From positions 930,001-994,000 of the forward strand of contig NZ_JAGSGB010000002.1 of assembly GCF_020092905.1 (NCBI RefSeq): 64,000 nucleotides of DNA, in the 5' to 3' direction. This document shows, piece by piece, positions 54,838-63,260 of this stretch (its first letter is position 1; each line of letters opens with the position of its first letter). The DNA is from Pacificimonas aurantium. Lineage in GTDB: Bacteria > Pseudomonadota > Alphaproteobacteria > Sphingomonadales > Sphingomonadaceae. The notes under the pieces were generated by a model, which did no database searches, was not told where the DNA came from, and saw only the letters and a program-made list of their open reading frames with translations. The translations under genes and the position numbers were made by a program.

Positions 54838-55575
54838 ATGAGCAACATCGACCTTCGATCATTTCGAGAAGCCCTCGGCTCCTTCGTCACCGGCGTGACG
54901 ATCGTGACGGCGCGTGACGCGGACGGTTCGCCCGTGGGACTGACCGCCAACAGCTTCAACTCCGTGTCACTGAAACCGCCCATGGTCCTGTGGAGCCTGG
55001 CCCTGTCAAGTTCGAGCCTGGCAGCCTTCCGTGCGGCCGACAGCTGGGCGGTCCACGTGCTCGCAGCCGGGCAGGAAGAGATTTCGAACCGGTTCGCGGC
55101 GCGCGGAGAAGACAAGTTCGCCGGCCTCAGCTTCGAGAATGGACCGGAAGGCGCACCTCTGATCGAGAACTGTGCAGCCCGTTTCGGCTGCCGCGCGACG
55201 TTCGAATATGAGGGCGGCGACCACGCCATTTTCGTTGGCGAGGTCGTCGACTTCGAGCAGCGCCCCGCCGCGCCGCTCATCTATCATGGCGGCAGCTACG
55301 GACGGGTTATGCCGCGTCCGGGGGACGATGGGGAAACCCCCAGCATACCGGCGGGACTTCCCGAAGAGCCGGTCCGGCGCCTCGCCGATAGAGGCCTGAT
55401 TTCCGTCGACGACGGGACGTGGCAGCTTACTGTCGAGGGTCGCAGCCTGCTTACCGACTTGGTGGCGGTACAGGCCACCAAGGTACGGCTCGAAGGCGGC
55501 CTCGACGAAGCCCAGCTGGCGACGATCCGGGACCTGCTTCGCCTGCTGGCGGGCGAAACCGCGCCCGGGCTGTGA
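54838..55575 (+). CDS. flavin reductase family protein with extra C-terminal domain
   Basis: The 245-residue protein has an FMN-binding split-barrel domain (residues 1-160; FREALGSFVTGVTIVTARD, SVSLKPPMVLWSL). It probably supplies reduced flavin to a partner oxygenase. Residues ~180-240 (EPVRRLADRGLISVDDGTWQ, LTVEGRSLLTDL) resemble a winged-helix-like extension not needed for the reductase. It overlaps the next gene by four bases. Confidence 0.85.
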   Translation: MSNIDLRSFREALGSFVTGVTIVTARDADGSPVGLTANSFNSVSLKPPMVLWSLALSSSSLAAFRAADSWAVHVLAAGQEEISNRFAARGEDKFAGLSFENGPEGAPLIENCAARFGCRATFEYEGGDHAIFVGEVVDFEQRPAAPLIYHGGSYGRVMPRPGDDGETPSIPAGLPEEPVRRLADRGLISVDDGTWQLTVEGRSLLTDLVAVQATKVRLEGGLDEAQLATIRDLLRLLAGETAPGL

Positions 55576-56516
55576 GCGGCGCGGCGCCGACCTTCTCGGT
55601 CGTTACGCCGATGCGCAATGCCGCGCCCCACCTGCCCGGCCTGTTCGATACGCTGTCGGCGCAGACGGATCGCGATTTCGAGCTCGTTCTCGTCGACGAC
55701 GCCAGCCAGGACGCCAGTATCGAGGGCGCCCGCGGCGAAGCCGCCCGGGCAAGCTTTCCCGTCCAGCTTCTGAAGCGCGCCGAAAACGGCGGACCCGGCG
55801 CCGCGCGGAATGACGGGATCGCGTCGGCGCGCGGAGAAATTGTCGCCTTTCTAGATGCCGACGACCTGTGGGATCCCGCTCTGCTCGCCACCTACCGCAA
55901 GATCCTGGAACGCGAACGGGACGTTACGATTCTCGGCGTCCAGGGAATGGTGGAAGATGGAGAGGGGCGGAACATTGAGCCGGTCATCTACGACTATGTC
56001 TTCGACCTCGGCGATCCGGCGGCCGCCCTTCTCTGGTCATCCTACCTGCAGACCAGCGGCGTTGCCGTGCGCCGGCCCGAACTTCCGGCGCGCCCGTTCG
56101 ACGAGAGTCTACGCATCGCGGAGGACCGGGACCTGTGGATACGGCTAGCCCTTGGGGGCAGGCTGTACCTCCATCCCTCGCCGCTGTTCCGATACCGCCG
56201 CCTGCCGGGAAGCGCGATGGACCGGGCAACGGCAGCCGACTACGACCTTCCGCTGCTGATGGTGCAGAAGAACCTGCGACGGTTCGGCTCCCGCATCGAC
56301 GCAGCGGATGCGCGGCGGGCGCTCGGGAAAGCCTGGCACGATGCCGGCGAAGCCCTGATCCAGCGACCTGGCCATCGCCGCGAAGGTGCCCGGCGCCTGC
56401 TGGCCGCCATCCGCTACGGCTACGAGCCCGTACGCAGCGCCAAGAAGATTCTGGCGGCCGGACGAGGCGCGTTGCTGGGCGGCCGTAACCGCAACTCGGG
56501 TGGTGCTATGCCGTGA
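55572..56516 (+). CDS. family 2-type glycosyltransferase
   Basis: The 314-residue protein has the GT-A core: FSVVTPMRNAAPHLPGLFDT, LVLVDDASQDAS, GGPGAARNDGIASARG and the DxD-type motif FLDADDLW. It transfers an unknown sugar, probably for cell-surface polysaccharide. GTG 55572 overlaps the flavin reductase stop; its end overlaps the next gene by four bases. Confidence 0.9.
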   Translation: MSGAAPTFSVVTPMRNAAPHLPGLFDTLSAQTDRDFELVLVDDASQDASIEGARGEAARASFPVQLLKRAENGGPGAARNDGIASARGEIVAFLDADDLWDPALLATYRKILERERDVTILGVQGMVEDGEGRNIEPVIYDYVFDLGDPAAALLWSSYLQTSGVAVRRPELPARPFDESLRIAEDRDLWIRLALGGRLYLHPSPLFRYRRLPGSAMDRATAADYDLPLLMVQKNLRRFGSRIDAADARRALGKAWHDAGEALIQRPGHRREGARRLLAAIRYGYEPVRSAKKILAAGRGALLGGRNRNSGGAMP

Positions 56517-57712
56517 CCACCCCCCGCCCGACGCAAAAGACATTCTGGCTGCTGGTGACGCATTTCCCGCCGAACCCCAGCACGGCGGGGCTGCGCGCCG
56601 GTTCCTTCGCTCGCCACGCAGCGGAGAACAGCTGGACAGGAACCATCCTCACGGTCCGCCAGGCTGGCGACCCCGAGGGAGATGATGGCGACCCCGCCGG
56701 TATCCGGGTCATGCGAACCCCAGCCCCGTTCAGCCTCCACTGGCGGATCGACAGCCTTCTCGACGGCGGCATTGCCGATATGCGGGCGATGCTGACCGGG
56801 GCACGGCAAGCGCAAACGGCACCGGACGTCGTCATCGCCACCGGGCCGCCGTTCAATACTTTCGTGGCCGCGCAGCACCTCGCCAAGACCCACGGCGTGC
56901 CGCTCGTGCTAGACTACCGGGACGAGTGGACGCTGAACCCGTTCGACTTCGTGAAGCGCAAGCCGTTCGACGAACTCCTCGAGCGACGCGCGCTGCGCGC
57001 GGCAAGCCGTGTGCTGTTCACCACGGCGGGGATGCGCGACGCCGCCCTGCTCCGCTTCGCGGACGAGATCGGCGAGAAGGCTAGAATCCTACCAAATGGC
57101 TGGGACCCCGCCGACTTCTCACATGACAATATGCAGGGCCGCCCTCCCAGGTTGGCGACATCGCGCAAGAGGCTCCTTTTCCTCGGAACCCTGTCGGAGA
57201 TGCTCGACCCACGACCATTCCTTGGAGCGCTAGCGCATGCACGGCGGGACGATCCAGAATTGGAAAGGCGGATTGTCGTTCGGTTTACCGGCCGCAAAAC
57301 TCCCGAGATGGAGGCCGCCCTAGATGCCTTTCCCTATCCGGAGATGATCGAGCGCGTTGGTCAGGTACCGCGCTCAGGGCTCGAGGCACAGCTGACGGAC
57401 AGCGACGCTGCAATCCTGTTCACGGACGAGCGTGTCGGCCGCTATCGCCCGACCAAACTGTACGACTATCTCCGCGCGGGTCTCCCCATCGTCGTCTGGG
57501 GTCATGGCGGCGAGAGCGGCGCAATCGTCGAGGACACCGGTACGGGCATCGTCACCACCTCGATCGACGCCGTGGAGAAGCTCGTCGCCGCACCGACACA
57601 GGTTCGGGAAAAGCCACGCGCCGCTTTCCTCTCCGCACACCGGCGCGACGTTCTTGCCGCCCGGTTCTTCTCGCTGCTCGATGAGGTGGTCGCCGAACAC
57701 CGCTTCCGCTGA
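56513..57712 (+). CDS. glycosyltransferase family 4-like protein
   Basis: The 399-residue protein has a GT-B layout: an N-terminal FPPNPSTAGLRAGSFARHA loop, VVIATGPPFNTFVAAQHLAK, and the C-terminal nucleotide-sugar region DERVGRYRPTKLYDYLRAGL. It starts at GTG 56513, overlapping the upstream glycosyltransferase, so both probably act in one surface-sugar pathway. Confidence 0.85.
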   Translation: MTTPRPTQKTFWLLVTHFPPNPSTAGLRAGSFARHAAENSWTGTILTVRQAGDPEGDDGDPAGIRVMRTPAPFSLHWRIDSLLDGGIADMRAMLTGARQAQTAPDVVIATGPPFNTFVAAQHLAKTHGVPLVLDYRDEWTLNPFDFVKRKPFDELLERRALRAASRVLFTTAGMRDAALLRFADEIGEKARILPNGWDPADFSHDNMQGRPPRLATSRKRLLFLGTLSEMLDPRPFLGALAHARRDDPELERRIVVRFTGRKTPEMEAALDAFPYPEMIERVGQVPRSGLEAQLTDSDAAILFTDERVGRYRPTKLYDYLRAGLPIVVWGHGGESGAIVEDTGTGIVTTSIDAVEKLVAAPTQVREKPRAAFLSAHRRDVLAARFFSLLDEVVAEHRFR

Positions 57713-57714
57713 AG

Positions 57715-58083
57715 CTACTCCTCGATCGTCAGCGCCTCGAAATGGATGCGGAGCGCAGACGTCCCGTCTCCATCGACGATCTTCTCGGTCTCGGTGCGTT
57801 CGATATCGGCCACCAGGGTTCCGCCCAGCTCGAATTCCTCTGCCTTCAGGTCGGCCTCGAGCTTTTCCGCCAAGCGGTCTGCCGCCGCCTCCGGTCCCGA
57901 CAGGTGAAGGATGAATTGGTGGCGATGACCTTCGAATGTTGCACTGGCCCAAGGTTCGGTACGAAACGAGTGCAGAGTGACGCGCGGACCGCGCCCTTCG
58001 GTCGACCTCTCCGGCTCCCGGCCCGCAACGAGAAGAATGGCGTGTTCAAGCAACCGAACCAGCGTCCTGTCCGTACCGGTCAC
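57715..58083 (-). CDS. hypothetical protein
   Basis: The 122-residue soluble protein has a mixed alpha/beta pattern (VTLHSFRTEPWASATFEGHR; LAEKLEADLKAEEFELGGTL). I recognise no domain with certainty. It ends two bases from the convergent glycosyltransferase and overlaps the small gene upstream by four bases. Confidence 0.65.
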   Translation of the reverse strand: MTGTDRTLVRLLEHAILLVAGREPERSTEGRGPRVTLHSFRTEPWASATFEGHRHQFILHLSGPEAAADRLAEKLEADLKAEEFELGGTLVADIERTETEKIVDGDGTSALRIHFEALTIEE

Positions 58084-58265
58084 AGCGTCCCTCCCAGCCG
58101 AGATTCCAGATAGGCATTCACCCGGCGCTCCGTCTGCGGACGCAAGGTACGCCCCCCGCGCAGGTCGAACACCAGCCGGGGATCGTTCACCGCTTCGCGG
58201 CCAATCCTCGTCGCGGACATTCCCGTTTTCCTCATGACCCTATCAATACGAACCAGAACTGACAT
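58080..58265 (-). CDS. small basic HTH-like protein
   Basis: The 61-residue protein (RIDRVMRKTGMSATRIGREA, then PRLVFDLRGGRTLRP) resembles short XRE-like proteins that I associate with sphingomonads. It may bind DNA. It is divergent from the S24 repressor gene, sharing its 128-base upstream region. Confidence 0.7.
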   Translation of the reverse strand: MSVLVRIDRVMRKTGMSATRIGREAVNDPRLVFDLRGGRTLRPQTERRVNAYLESRLGGTL

Positions 58266-58312
58266 CGCGGCCCCTTCTCCGTGCGTTACACTGCAGGGTA
58301 GATCGATAAATT

Positions 58313-58322
58313 CCTATTATGC
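58313..58322 (+). promoter_or_regulatory. promoter core CCTATTATGC of the S24 repressor gene
   Basis: TATTAT is a plausible -10. It also matches the CCTATNAT pattern of flagellar units, which warns that part of that pattern may be general in this genome. Confidence 0.4.
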
Positions 58323-58349
58323 TAAGGAAAAAATGATCATATTGAATCT

Positions 58350-58364
58350 GTTCACTTTTTGTTC
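58350..58364 (+). promoter_or_regulatory. SOS-box-like GTTC-N7-GTTC
   Basis: This equals the alphaproteobacterial LexA box consensus. A third GTTC follows at 58371-58374 with six-base spacing. It lies between the promoter core and the GTG start of the S24 protein, where binding would block transcription. Confidence 0.45.
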
Positions 58365-58393
58365 TAGTTAGTTCGAAACAGAGAAAGCTACCT

Positions 58394-59077
58394 GTGACTG
58401 ATACCGATGCGGTCCGCAGACGACTCGACGAGCTGATTCGCGACAGTGCAGACGACTATGCTTCGGTATCGCGTCTGCTCGGTCGAAATGCGGCCTATAT
58501 TCAGCAGTTTATAAAACGCGGCGTGCCAAAGAAGCTGGACGGCGACGATCGGCGGATCCTCGCGCGTCATTTCGGCGTTCGCGAAAGCGAACTGGGTGGC
58601 CCCCCGCCCTCGGTGAGAAGTGTTGCCGCCGGACACGAAACCGAGGGGAGAGATTTCCTACTGATTCCCTATTTCGCCGGAATCGGTGCTTCGGCGGGAG
58701 CGGGCGCCACCTTGGCGGACCGGGAGGATGCCGAAACCGCGCTCGCATTCCGTCGGGAATGGATCGGTCGGCTGGGGGTTTCGAAACCCGACGATCTGTC
58801 TGTCATTCGGGTGCAGGGAGATTCAATGCTACCCACGCTGGGAGATGGAGACCCGATTCTCGTCGACCGCGGCGACACGGCCGAGAGACTGCGCGACGGC
58901 ATCTATGTCATGCGTAGCGAGGAGACGCTGATCGTGAAGCGGGTCACCCGCAGCCCGGCAAGCCATATGGTCCGTGTGACCAGCGACAATCCGGTCTATC
59001 CGGATATCGGTGACTGCGACCCGGCGGACATCGACCTGATCGGGCGGGTGGTCTGGGTCGGGCGTCAGCTACGCTGA
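58394..59077 (+). CDS. S24-family (LexA/CI-like) repressor
   Basis: The 227-residue protein has an N-terminal HTH-like region (residues 20-65) and a C-terminal S24 peptidase with catalytic Ser144 (QGDSMLPTL) and Lys182 (LIVKRV). A likely self-cleavage site lies near Ala-Gly at 101-104. It is a regulator inactivated by self-cleavage. A GTG start is used. Its 3' end overlaps the convergent small membrane gene. Confidence 0.88.
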   Translation: MTDTDAVRRRLDELIRDSADDYASVSRLLGRNAAYIQQFIKRGVPKKLDGDDRRILARHFGVRESELGGPPPSVRSVAAGHETEGRDFLLIPYFAGIGASAGAGATLADREDAETALAFRREWIGRLGVSKPDDLSVIRVQGDSMLPTLGDGDPILVDRGDTAERLRDGIYVMRSEETLIVKRVTRSPASHMVRVTSDNPVYPDIGDCDPADIDLIGRVVWVGRQLR

Positions 59078-59214
59078 ACCACCGCGATGATGATCGCCAG
59101 CAGAATGCCGACGCCGAGGCCGGCGATGGCGCCAAGCGACGGCTGACCCACGAAGATACCTGTAAACGCCCCGGCGAGCAGGCACAGGGCAATCAGAATT
59201 CCGGCAATCTGCAT
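59065..59214 (-). CDS. small two-helix membrane protein
   Basis: This 49-residue frame starts at ATG 59214. It has two hydrophobic helices (residues 3-22 and 27-46: IAGILIALCLLAGAFTGIF, then GAIAGLGVGILLAIIIAVV). Such tiny Gly-rich membrane proteins are common in sphingomonads. Its end overlaps the S24 gene by 13 bases. Function unknown. Confidence 0.55.
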   Translation of the reverse strand: MQIAGILIALCLLAGAFTGIFVGQPSLGAIAGLGVGILLAIIIAVVQRS

Positions 59215-59323
59215 CGGTCGTTACGCCACCTTTGTTTCGTTTTGGTACATCTGGATCGGCCTCGGGGTTAGTTTGCGGCCTATCCGGGGACGCCAGAGGC
59301 ACGGATTTCCCCGGAAATTCCTT

Positions 59324-59340
59324 TGGCACGGTTCCTGCTT
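59324..59340 (+). promoter_or_regulatory. sigma-54-type promoter TGGCACG-N4-CTGCT
   Basis: GG at 59325-59326 and GC at 59337-59338 are ten bases apart, as sigma-54 requires, with one mismatch in the -12 element. It lies 27 bases before the GTG of the next gene. Confidence 0.55.
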
Positions 59341-59366
59341 TTACGTTCGGACAAGGAGTTCGATAC

Positions 59367-59576
59367 GTGTACCTGCAAAGCCTGACCGACCGCCAGTCAT
59401 TCGACGCCGCTTCCGACCTTGTCGCCGAACATGGCGACGAAGCCGTGCTGGAAGCCGCGCTCCTCGCCGACGTTCATCGATCGCGCGGCGACGAGCGGAG
59501 CTTCGCCCAGTGGCGCACCGTCGAACGGGCGATCCTCATGCTTCAACTCGTCGATGTCGTAGGCGAGGTTCACTAG
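59367..59576 (+). CDS. small conserved-looking protein
   Basis: The 69-residue protein (SFDAASDLVAEHGDEAVLEA, then WRTVERAILMLQLV) is helical and resembles short sphingomonad proteins of unknown function. I chose GTG 59367 because AAGGAG lies eight bases upstream. It sits behind a sigma-54-type promoter and its end overlaps the convergent TetR gene by 41 bases. Confidence 0.65.
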   Translation: MYLQSLTDRQSFDAASDLVAEHGDEAVLEAALLADVHRSRGDERSFAQWRTVERAILMLQLVDVVGEVH

Positions 59577-60201
59577 CCGCAGTGGCGCGCCGTTCGCGGC
59601 TGCGGGCACGCGTCTGGAGCCGCAGCAATGCCTCGAGGCTGGTCGCAACCTGAGCGCGTACCTCGTCCTCCGGGATATCCAGCTCCTCGGCGAGGTCACT
59701 GACGACGAGAGCGTGCCCCAGAGCGGGCAGTAGCACCGCGAGCGTTACGCGGGCGGAGTCGATTTTCCGGCGGCCAGGAACAGAGCCCGTAAGCGCCTCC
59801 ACGAGATCCGCGACCGCGGCATGGAAGGGGGCAAGGTCGGCGCGTTTCCCGGACAATTCGACCCAGGCGATCATGCGCGTCGCCCCGCCGCGCCCAAAGG
59901 CATCGAACACCGTGTCGACGATTTCACGGGGGTTGGCCCGACCGCCGCGCATTTCCTCGGCGAGGTGCCGCACGATCGACGTCAGCTCTCTGGTCATTGT
60001 GCCGATCAGGGCGGCATGCAAGCCACCCACCGAGCCGAAATGATGTGTGATGTTGCCATGCGTCATGTCCAGACGCGTGGCGACCGCCTTCAACGTCACG
60101 GCCTGGGGACCGTCGCTCAGAAGCAGGTCCCGGGCCGCCGCCACCGCATCCTCACGAACTTCGTCTGGGGTTCGCCGAGACTTGCGGATTGTTATTGGCA
60201 T
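59536..60201 (-). CDS. TetR-family transcriptional regulator
   Basis: The 221-residue protein has a TetR HTH near residues 15-60 (AVTLKAVATRLDMTHGNITH, then HFGSVGGLHAALI). The C-terminal ligand domain is helical. It is divergent from the thioesterase gene by 28 bases and probably controls it. ATG 60201 is preferred over the codon three residues upstream. Confidence 0.88.
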   Translation of the reverse strand: MPITIRKSRRTPDEVREDAVAAARDLLLSDGPQAVTLKAVATRLDMTHGNITHHFGSVGGLHAALIGTMTRELTSIVRHLAEEMRGGRANPREIVDTVFDAFGRGGATRMIAWVELSGKRADLAPFHAAVADLVEALTGSVPGRRKIDSARVTLAVLLPALGHALVVSDLAEELDIPEDEVRAQVATSLEALLRLQTRARSRERRATAASEPRLRHRRVEA

Positions 60202-60207
60202 CGGTGA

Positions 60208-60223
60208 CAATAGCCCTATATTG
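60208..60223. promoter_or_regulatory. candidate TetR operator CAATA-N6-TATTG
   Basis: The dyad lies in the 28-base gap between the divergent TetR and thioesterase genes, so binding would cover both starts. Confidence 0.45.
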
Positions 60224-60229
60224 ACAGGT

Positions 60230-60640
60230 ATGACCGCGTTTCAACTCGATCACCCGCTCGATATCGAAGAAGCGCATATCGACCATATGGGTCATGTGAA
60301 CAATGCCGTTTACCTGAACTGGGTGCAGGAAGCGGTGATCAGCCATTGGAAGCGCATCGCTCCAGAAGCGGCGCAAGCGCGCTATCTCTGGGTCGCGCTG
60401 AAGCATGAGATCACCTACCGCAAGGCCGCCTTTCTTGAAGACCAGCTTACTGCGTCCGTCATGCTGCAGAAGGTGAAGGGCGTGCGCGCCTTCTATCGGA
60501 CCATCATAAGACGCGGCGAGGAAGTACTGGCCGAAGTCGAGAGCACTTGGTGCAGCGTCGATGCGGATTCGCATCGGCCCGTCCGCGTCGCCCGCGACAT
60601 CGTCCGCAAGGCCCTCGGCGAACCGCCCGCTACAGCCTAG
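60230..60640 (+). CDS. acyl-CoA thioesterase, hot-dog fold
   Basis: The 136-residue protein has the 4HBT-type signature HIDHMGHVNNAVYLNWVQEA with a likely catalytic residue in this helix. It hydrolyses acyl-CoA of unknown chain type. The gene has almost no leader. Confidence 0.88.
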   Translation: MTAFQLDHPLDIEEAHIDHMGHVNNAVYLNWVQEAVISHWKRIAPEAAQARYLWVALKHEITYRKAAFLEDQLTASVMLQKVKGVRAFYRTIIRRGEEVLAEVESTWCSVDADSHRPVRVARDIVRKALGEPPATA

Positions 60641-60654
60641 CGCGACACGCGCCC

Positions 60655-60945
60655 TCAGCTATGGGGCGCGTAAGCCGGCAGCGGATCCTTGTTGGTCTCG
60701 GGCAGATCGCCGACGCCCGAATCCTCGGCTTTGCCGCCGGGGATGTATTTCGACAACGGCCCGTCCTTCAGCGAGCGAACCGCCGCCAGTCCGCCCACGA
60801 CGGCCAGACCGCCGAGCGCAAGCTTGCGAAACCTGCGTGAGGCAAGGCCATAGCCGATCGCCGCACCGGCAGGACCGCCGACAGCCGTTCCGACCTGCCG
60901 TGCGACCTTTCGGCCAATCGTCGCCCCGATGAATTTCCCAAGCAT
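60655..60945 (-). CDS. small glycine-zipper-like membrane protein
   Basis: The 96-residue protein has a Gly-rich apolar segment (GTAVGGPAGAAIGYGLASR; LALGGLAVVGGLAAVRSL) and a polar tail. It has no recognised function. I chose ATG 60945 over the longer frame because the extra nine residues look non-coding. Confidence 0.65.
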   Translation of the reverse strand: MLGKFIGATIGRKVARQVGTAVGGPAGAAIGYGLASRRFRKLALGGLAVVGGLAAVRSLKDGPLSKYIPGGKAEDSGVGDLPETNKDPLPAYAPHS

Positions 60946-60997
60946 GAACAACCTCCTTGTCTGGATATGCAAAGCCCGGCGGCGGGCCGCGGTTCCG

Positions 60998-61579
60998 CTA
61001 CAGGAGGTAGTGAATCGCCGCGAAGCCCGCGACGATAAGCAAGGCGACGAGGATGGTGATCAGGCCGAAATGGCGGTCGATCAGCCGCTTCACCGGTTCT
61101 CCGAACAATTTGAGCAGTCCGGCGAGCAGGAAAAAGCGGGCGCCCCGTCCAACGATACTGGCTGCCAACATGGAATAGATCGACATGCCGGTCATGCCGC
61201 TGGCAATCGTGATCACCTTGAACGGAATGGGAGTGAATCCGGCCAGGAGGACGATTGCCACGCCCTCCTCGTTGAATGCAGCCTGGATTTCCGCGAATTT
61301 GTCCTCGGCTCCATAGAAGGAGACGATGGGTGCACCGATCACCTCGAAGAAGCTGGCGCCGATGATCCAGCCCAGGGCCGCGCCGCAAACGGACGCAAAG
61401 GTGCAAATTCCGGCCAGCCTCAAGGCACGGTGCGGCCTCGCCAGCGCCATGGGCACCAGCATGACGTCGGGCGGGATCGGGAACACACTCGATTCCAGGA
61501 ACGACACAAGCGCGAGCCAGCGCTCCGCCAACGGATTTGCCGCCTTCTCGAGCGTCCAGCGGTAAAGCGATTTCAGCAT
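60998..61579 (-). CDS. DedA/YqaA-family membrane protein
   Basis: The 193-residue protein has four or five membrane helices and the family motifs LESSVFPIPPDVMLVPMA and GFTPIPFKVITIASG. DedA-family proteins take part in membrane lipid transport and envelope homeostasis. Confidence 0.85.
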   Translation of the reverse strand: MLKSLYRWTLEKAANPLAERWLALVSFLESSVFPIPPDVMLVPMALARPHRALRLAGICTFASVCGAALGWIIGASFFEVIGAPIVSFYGAEDKFAEIQAAFNEEGVAIVLLAGFTPIPFKVITIASGMTGMSIYSMLAASIVGRGARFFLLAGLLKLFGEPVKRLIDRHFGLITILVALLIVAGFAAIHYLL

Positions 61580-61712
61580 GGGTTGCGGCTAGGCCAGTCG
61601 CCCTTCAAAGACCAGCATGTTCGCGAGCCACGCCCGCGAAGCCTTGCATTCTGGGAACCTTTGCCATTCCCGAACATATGATGTTGACCACAGTTAGTTG
61701 CAAAGTCGCGCC

Positions 61713-62096
61713 ATGCCCGAGAAAACACACGCCGGACTGACGGGTCGTCATATCCTGGTCGTGGAAGACGAAGTGCTGATCGCCCTCGATATCGAAACCG
61801 CGCTCGAAATGCAGGGTGCGAAGGTCCATGGCCCTATCACCCGCCTTGCGGAGGGCCTCTCGATCGCGGAGAATTCCGCCGAGGAATTCGACGGCGCCAT
61901 TCTGGACATCAATCTGCAGGGCGAAGAGGTTTTCCCCATCGCGGAAGTGCTTTCCGCCAAGGGCGTCCCCTTCCTGTTCCACACCGGTCACGGCGACAGC
62001 CGCACGCTGCAACAGCAATATGCCAAGGCGCCGGTGTGCAACAAACCCTGCCAGACCGAGACGCTGCTGAGCGAATTGGAACGCCTCGTCAGCTAG
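61713..62096 (+). CDS. single-domain response regulator
   Basis: The 127-residue receiver has VVEDEVLIALDIE, the phosphoacceptor in GAILDINLQGE, and CNKPCQTETLL as the lysine motif. It has no output domain and no nearby kinase. It ends eight bases inside the convergent ccmB gene. Confidence 0.88.
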   Translation: MPEKTHAGLTGRHILVVEDEVLIALDIETALEMQGAKVHGPITRLAEGLSIAENSAEEFDGAILDINLQGEEVFPIAEVLSAKGVPFLFHTGHGDSRTLQQQYAKAPVCNKPCQTETLLSELERLVS

Positions 62097-62688
62097 TGAG
62101 GCGCAGGGCCGGCCCCGCCGCCAACGGACATGTGAACAACAGGAATAGTGTCGCGGCGCCGAGCAGGCGCAGCTCCCCTGCGACGCCAAAGATGAGGACC
62201 GGGACCGCAAGCGGCAGGAGGACAAGCGTGGCGACCGCCTCGCCCTGCCGCGCCCCCGCCACGAGCGCGCCGCCTGTCACGCCGAGTGCGGCGAGAGCGA
62301 TCGTTCCGAGGAGGAGCGGCAGCAGCAATGCAGCCGGGTCGGCATAGAGGAGCACGGCCCCCGCCAGCGACGCAAAGACGAGCGGAATCCCGACGCTGAC
62401 CCATAAAGCGGCGATGCGGACGAGCGCTATCGTCTCGCAGGCCAAACCGGATATCCGCAGCTGGTCGAGAACACCCGAATCGACATCGGCCCTGAACAGG
62501 GTGGCCACGGGAAGGAGAAAGGCGAGCAGGGTCCCCGTCCATACGGTTGCCGGTCCCGTCCGCTCAAGCAGGTCCCGGTCCGGCCCTCCCGCAAACGTCG
62601 CGACAATGAGCACTAACAGGAAGAAGGCGACCGGGAGAAACGCATCGCCGGGACGTATATGCCTGCGAAAGAGCGCAAGGCCCGTCAT
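62089..62688 (-). CDS. ccmB: heme exporter protein CcmB
   Basis: The 199-residue membrane protein has about six helices and the motif SGVLDQLRISGLACETIALVR. CcmB is the permease of the cytochrome c maturation ABC transporter. It is slightly shorter than usual (about 220). It overlaps ccmA by four bases. Confidence 0.88.
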   Translation of the reverse strand: MTGLALFRRHIRPGDAFLPVAFFLLVLIVATFAGGPDRDLLERTGPATVWTGTLLAFLLPVATLFRADVDSGVLDQLRISGLACETIALVRIAALWVSVGIPLVFASLAGAVLLYADPAALLLPLLLGTIALAALGVTGGALVAGARQGEAVATLVLLPLAVPVLIFGVAGELRLLGAATLFLLFTCPLAAGPALRLTS

Positions 62689-63248
62689 GCTCTTGCGCCC
62701 AGATCGAGAATCTTGCTCTCGGCGAAGCGGGTTTCCCGGTGCGTCGCGATCAGGGCAGCGCCGCCGGCCTCTGCATGGTCCGCAATCACCCGGTCGAGAT
62801 TGGAGAGATTGGCATCGTCGAGGCCGGCACCGGGCTCATCGAGGAGCCAGATGCCGGCGCCGCTTGCCGCGAGGCGCGCCAGGGCGGCGCGGCGCTGCTG
62901 GCCCTGAGATAGCGAGCGCATGGGAAGGTCCACCAGCGCGGAGAGGCCGAAGCGGCCGAGCGCGGCGAGGTCGGCGCCCCAGAATCGAAACTCGGCGCCC
63001 AGAGACCGCTGCGCGTCGAAGCCATTCGCATGGCCGAGATAAGAGAGTTTCCCGTTTCGCCGCACCTCCCCCGCCGACGGGGGCAGCAATCCGGCCAAAA
63101 TACGGAGCAGCGTCGATTTTCCGCTGCCGTTCGGACCGGTCAGGCGGACGACCTCACCCGGAGCAAGCGAGACGCCGATTTCGGTGAACAGCGTCCGGGA
63201 GCCCCGTTCGGCAGCGAGCCCCTCGCACGCCAGAAGCGGAGCGGTCAC
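62685..63248 (-). CDS. ccmA: heme ABC exporter ATP-binding protein CcmA
   Basis: The 187-residue ATPase has Walker A GPNGSGKSTLLRIL, the signature LSQGQQRRAALARL and Walker B IWLLDEPGAGLD. It powers CcmB in cytochrome c maturation. Confidence 0.93.
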   Translation of the reverse strand: MTAPLLACEGLAAERGSRTLFTEIGVSLAPGEVVRLTGPNGSGKSTLLRILAGLLPPSAGEVRRNGKLSYLGHANGFDAQRSLGAEFRFWGADLAALGRFGLSALVDLPMRSLSQGQQRRAALARLAASGAGIWLLDEPGAGLDDANLSNLDRVIADHAEAGGAALIATHRETRFAESKILDLGARA

Positions 63249-63260
63249 CGGGCCGGCAGG

